Of a stretch of 64,000 bases of DNA, positions 62,811-64,000 are shown piece by piece. Location of the stretch: the NCBI RefSeq assembly GCF_000348985.1, contig NC_035922.1, positions 186,001 through 250,000 on the forward strand, written 5' to 3'. The stretch comes from Huiozyma naganishii CBS 8797 (taxonomy: Eukaryota; Ascomycota; Saccharomycetes; Saccharomycetales; Saccharomycetaceae). The notes below the pieces were generated by a model. The model was not told the DNA's origin, did not search any database, and worked only from the letters and a program-made list of their open reading frames with translations. Each line of letters opens with the position of its first letter. Within the stretch, counting starts at the first letter, position 1. Made by a program: the position numbers and the translations under genes.

Positions 62811-63699
62811 TTTTACCCAAACGAATTCGCCTACTGTAGAGAAATCTCTGTCCCAGGAGGAAAGAAACCAAACCAAACCTCGAAAAAAAGCCACACAACA
62901 CCTAGATCACCAGGGATCTGACTCGTCACGGTTGAACTGTTGTCAATTGGTCGTTCAAAGAGAGAGATCCTGCTCTTTCAGAAGTGCGATGCTGTGGAAC
63001 GACGCGGTATCCCGTCGCAAATTCGAGATTTTTCATTTGGTAAAAAATCGCAGTCGTCGCAGACGTCGTGTTGAAGCTGTCGCTGCCGTGGCCGTTCAAG
63101 GTTGTTAATGGGTTGATCTGGTTTTGTTGGTGTGTTGGTAATTGCTGGCGGTGAGTCGCGATGGCAATACTTGCGTTGGGCTTAACTTTTTGGTGCAGCG
63201 GGTGTCTGGGTGTCGTGGTGTTGTGTCACTGGGGCGTTGGGGGACGGGAGGCTCTATTGCACTGCTTTACTCACCCTCATGTGTTTCCCAGTGCTCAAAG
63301 ACACATACCCCCACACCATAACAACCCTCGTTGCCGTACCCTTTACTCTTCCCTGTTGCTGTCCCCTTACTTTCCTTGTCCCCCCTAAAAAAGGGTTCAC
63401 GGACCCAGAATACTCGCCAGACTTCTCGCCAAAACCCAATTGATACTCCCACGGGACCCTCGACGCCTTATCAATGCTCCAGTGGTCGTCCAAGCGGTCC
63501 CAACGGGTCCTGGACGACGGCCCCGGCACTCGTCATCGCCGTTCGAAGTGACAAACAGCAACGACTTCTAAAAATTCGGCATTTTTCGGGAATTCGACTT
63601 CTTCTTGAACTTCCAGCAACAACTACTAGAACAGGAGGGGGAGTACTACCACTTCAACTGCCTACTGCTATAGAATACACACTTGTACCAGGCTGACAG
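62811..63699. other. Divergent region between ASF2 and the right-edge gene
   Basis: 889 bases. The section 63290-63400 is rich in C and CT on the plus strand (CATACCCCCACACCATAACAACC). No recognised gene is present; SEC31, which follows ASF2 in Sc, is not here. Confidence 0.5.
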
Positions 63700-64000
63700 A
63701 TGGTGTTTGGTTTTCACAAGCAGGAGAGAAGGGTGCCAGACCTGTCCCGGTACGATTACTACTATCAAAACCAGCCGGACTACAATAGGAGTCGGAGGCT
63801 GTCTGCCGCTGCTGCGTCCGCTGCTTCAGGTCTGGGCGTCCCCAGTGGTGTCCGTGCTCCTGCAGGGACCGGGCAAAGACGCACGCAGTCCATGGTTTAC
63901 TCTCCGGGGCTGCGCAGAATGCCAAACGGTCCGCTAGAAGGTCCGTTGCCGGGGGGGGCTGCTGCCGCCGCGACTCGTGGAAGACAGGCCACTGGGAATG
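63700..64000 (+). CDS. 5' part of a low-complexity protein, cut by the window edge
   Basis: The ATG at 63700 opens a frame with no stop to the window end (100 codons). The first 50 residues (MVFGFHKQERRVPDLSRYDY, then YYQNQPDYNRSRRLSAAAAS) closely resemble what I remember of the N-terminus of a Sc cell-periphery protein, possibly Msc3 (YLR219W); I could not check this. The rest is rich in Ala, Gly, Arg and Pro, with a basic character. No catalytic domain is visible. Confidence 0.65.
   Translation, partial: MVFGFHKQERRVPDLSRYDYYYQNQPDYNRSRRLSAAAASAASGLGVPSGVRAPAGTGQRRTQSMVYSPGLRRMPNGPLEGPLPGGAAAAATRGRQATGN

Overview
The window is nuclear DNA of a budding yeast of the family Saccharomycetaceae. 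Genes are dense, nearly all lack introns, use the standard code and read as orthologues of Saccharomyces cerevisiae (Sc) genes. Gene order follows two Sc blocks. Positions 1 to about 50,115 follow the left arm of Sc chromosome XVI in order: OAZ1, ARL3, MNN9, DIG1, CAM1, SGF11, ELC1, VPS16, NOP4, SSN3, YPL041C/MRX11, ISM1, YPL039W-like, MET31, EGD1, SVL3, PHO85, TRM44, SUV3, ERG10, SKS1, RMI1, MET12, RAD1, SWI1. From about 50,366 to 62,810 the order follows Sc chromosome IV: CWC2, GLE1, YDL206W, HEM3, ACK1, MRPL11, MGT1, GGC1, ASF2. Genes of the sister (YDR24x-25x) track are not interleaved in the first block, which suggests a lineage that arose after the whole-genome duplication. The genus cannot be fixed by eye. 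Synteny and homology statements rest on remembered Sc gene order and sequences, not on a search.

Region by region: 1-14 kb holds polyamine control (OAZ1 3' end), Golgi trafficking and glycosylation (ARL3, MNN9), mating/filamentation repression (DIG1), translation (CAM1), chromatin (SGF11), elongin C, vacuolar tethering (VPS16), ribosome biogenesis (NOP4) and the Mediator kinase (SSN3). 14-25 kb holds mitochondrial genes (MRX11, ISM1), a possible cyclin-fold protein, the sulfur regulator MET31/32, the beta-NAC subunit, one tRNA-Ile(AAU) and SVL3/PAM1. 25.6-30.4 kb holds a tandem pair of Yrr1/Pdr8-type Zn2Cys6 regulators, an insertion relative to Sc between SVL3 and PHO85. 30.5-50 kb holds PHO85 (no intron), TRM44, SUV3, ERG10, SKS1/VHS1, RMI1, MET12, RAD1 and SWI1. 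50-64 kb is the chromosome IV-like block and the 5' end of one more gene at the right edge.

The most notable signals are: (1) six Tbf1-type ARCCCTAA sites in three convergent pairs plus a Cbf1 site, followed by a 46-bp near-perfect palindrome, in front of CAM1; (2) the tandem Yrr1-like regulators, whose second copy lacks the conserved C-terminal motif; (3) a reading-frame break in GLE1 that a 50-nt GTGAGT...CAG mini-intron would repair exactly; (4) a frame break near the start of SWI1; (5) an orphan A-box/B-box/T5 arrangement upstream of SKS1.

The assembly is a draft: there are N runs of 18-20 bases inside or at the end of three genes and a single N in TRM44, so base-level errors must be considered for both frame breaks.
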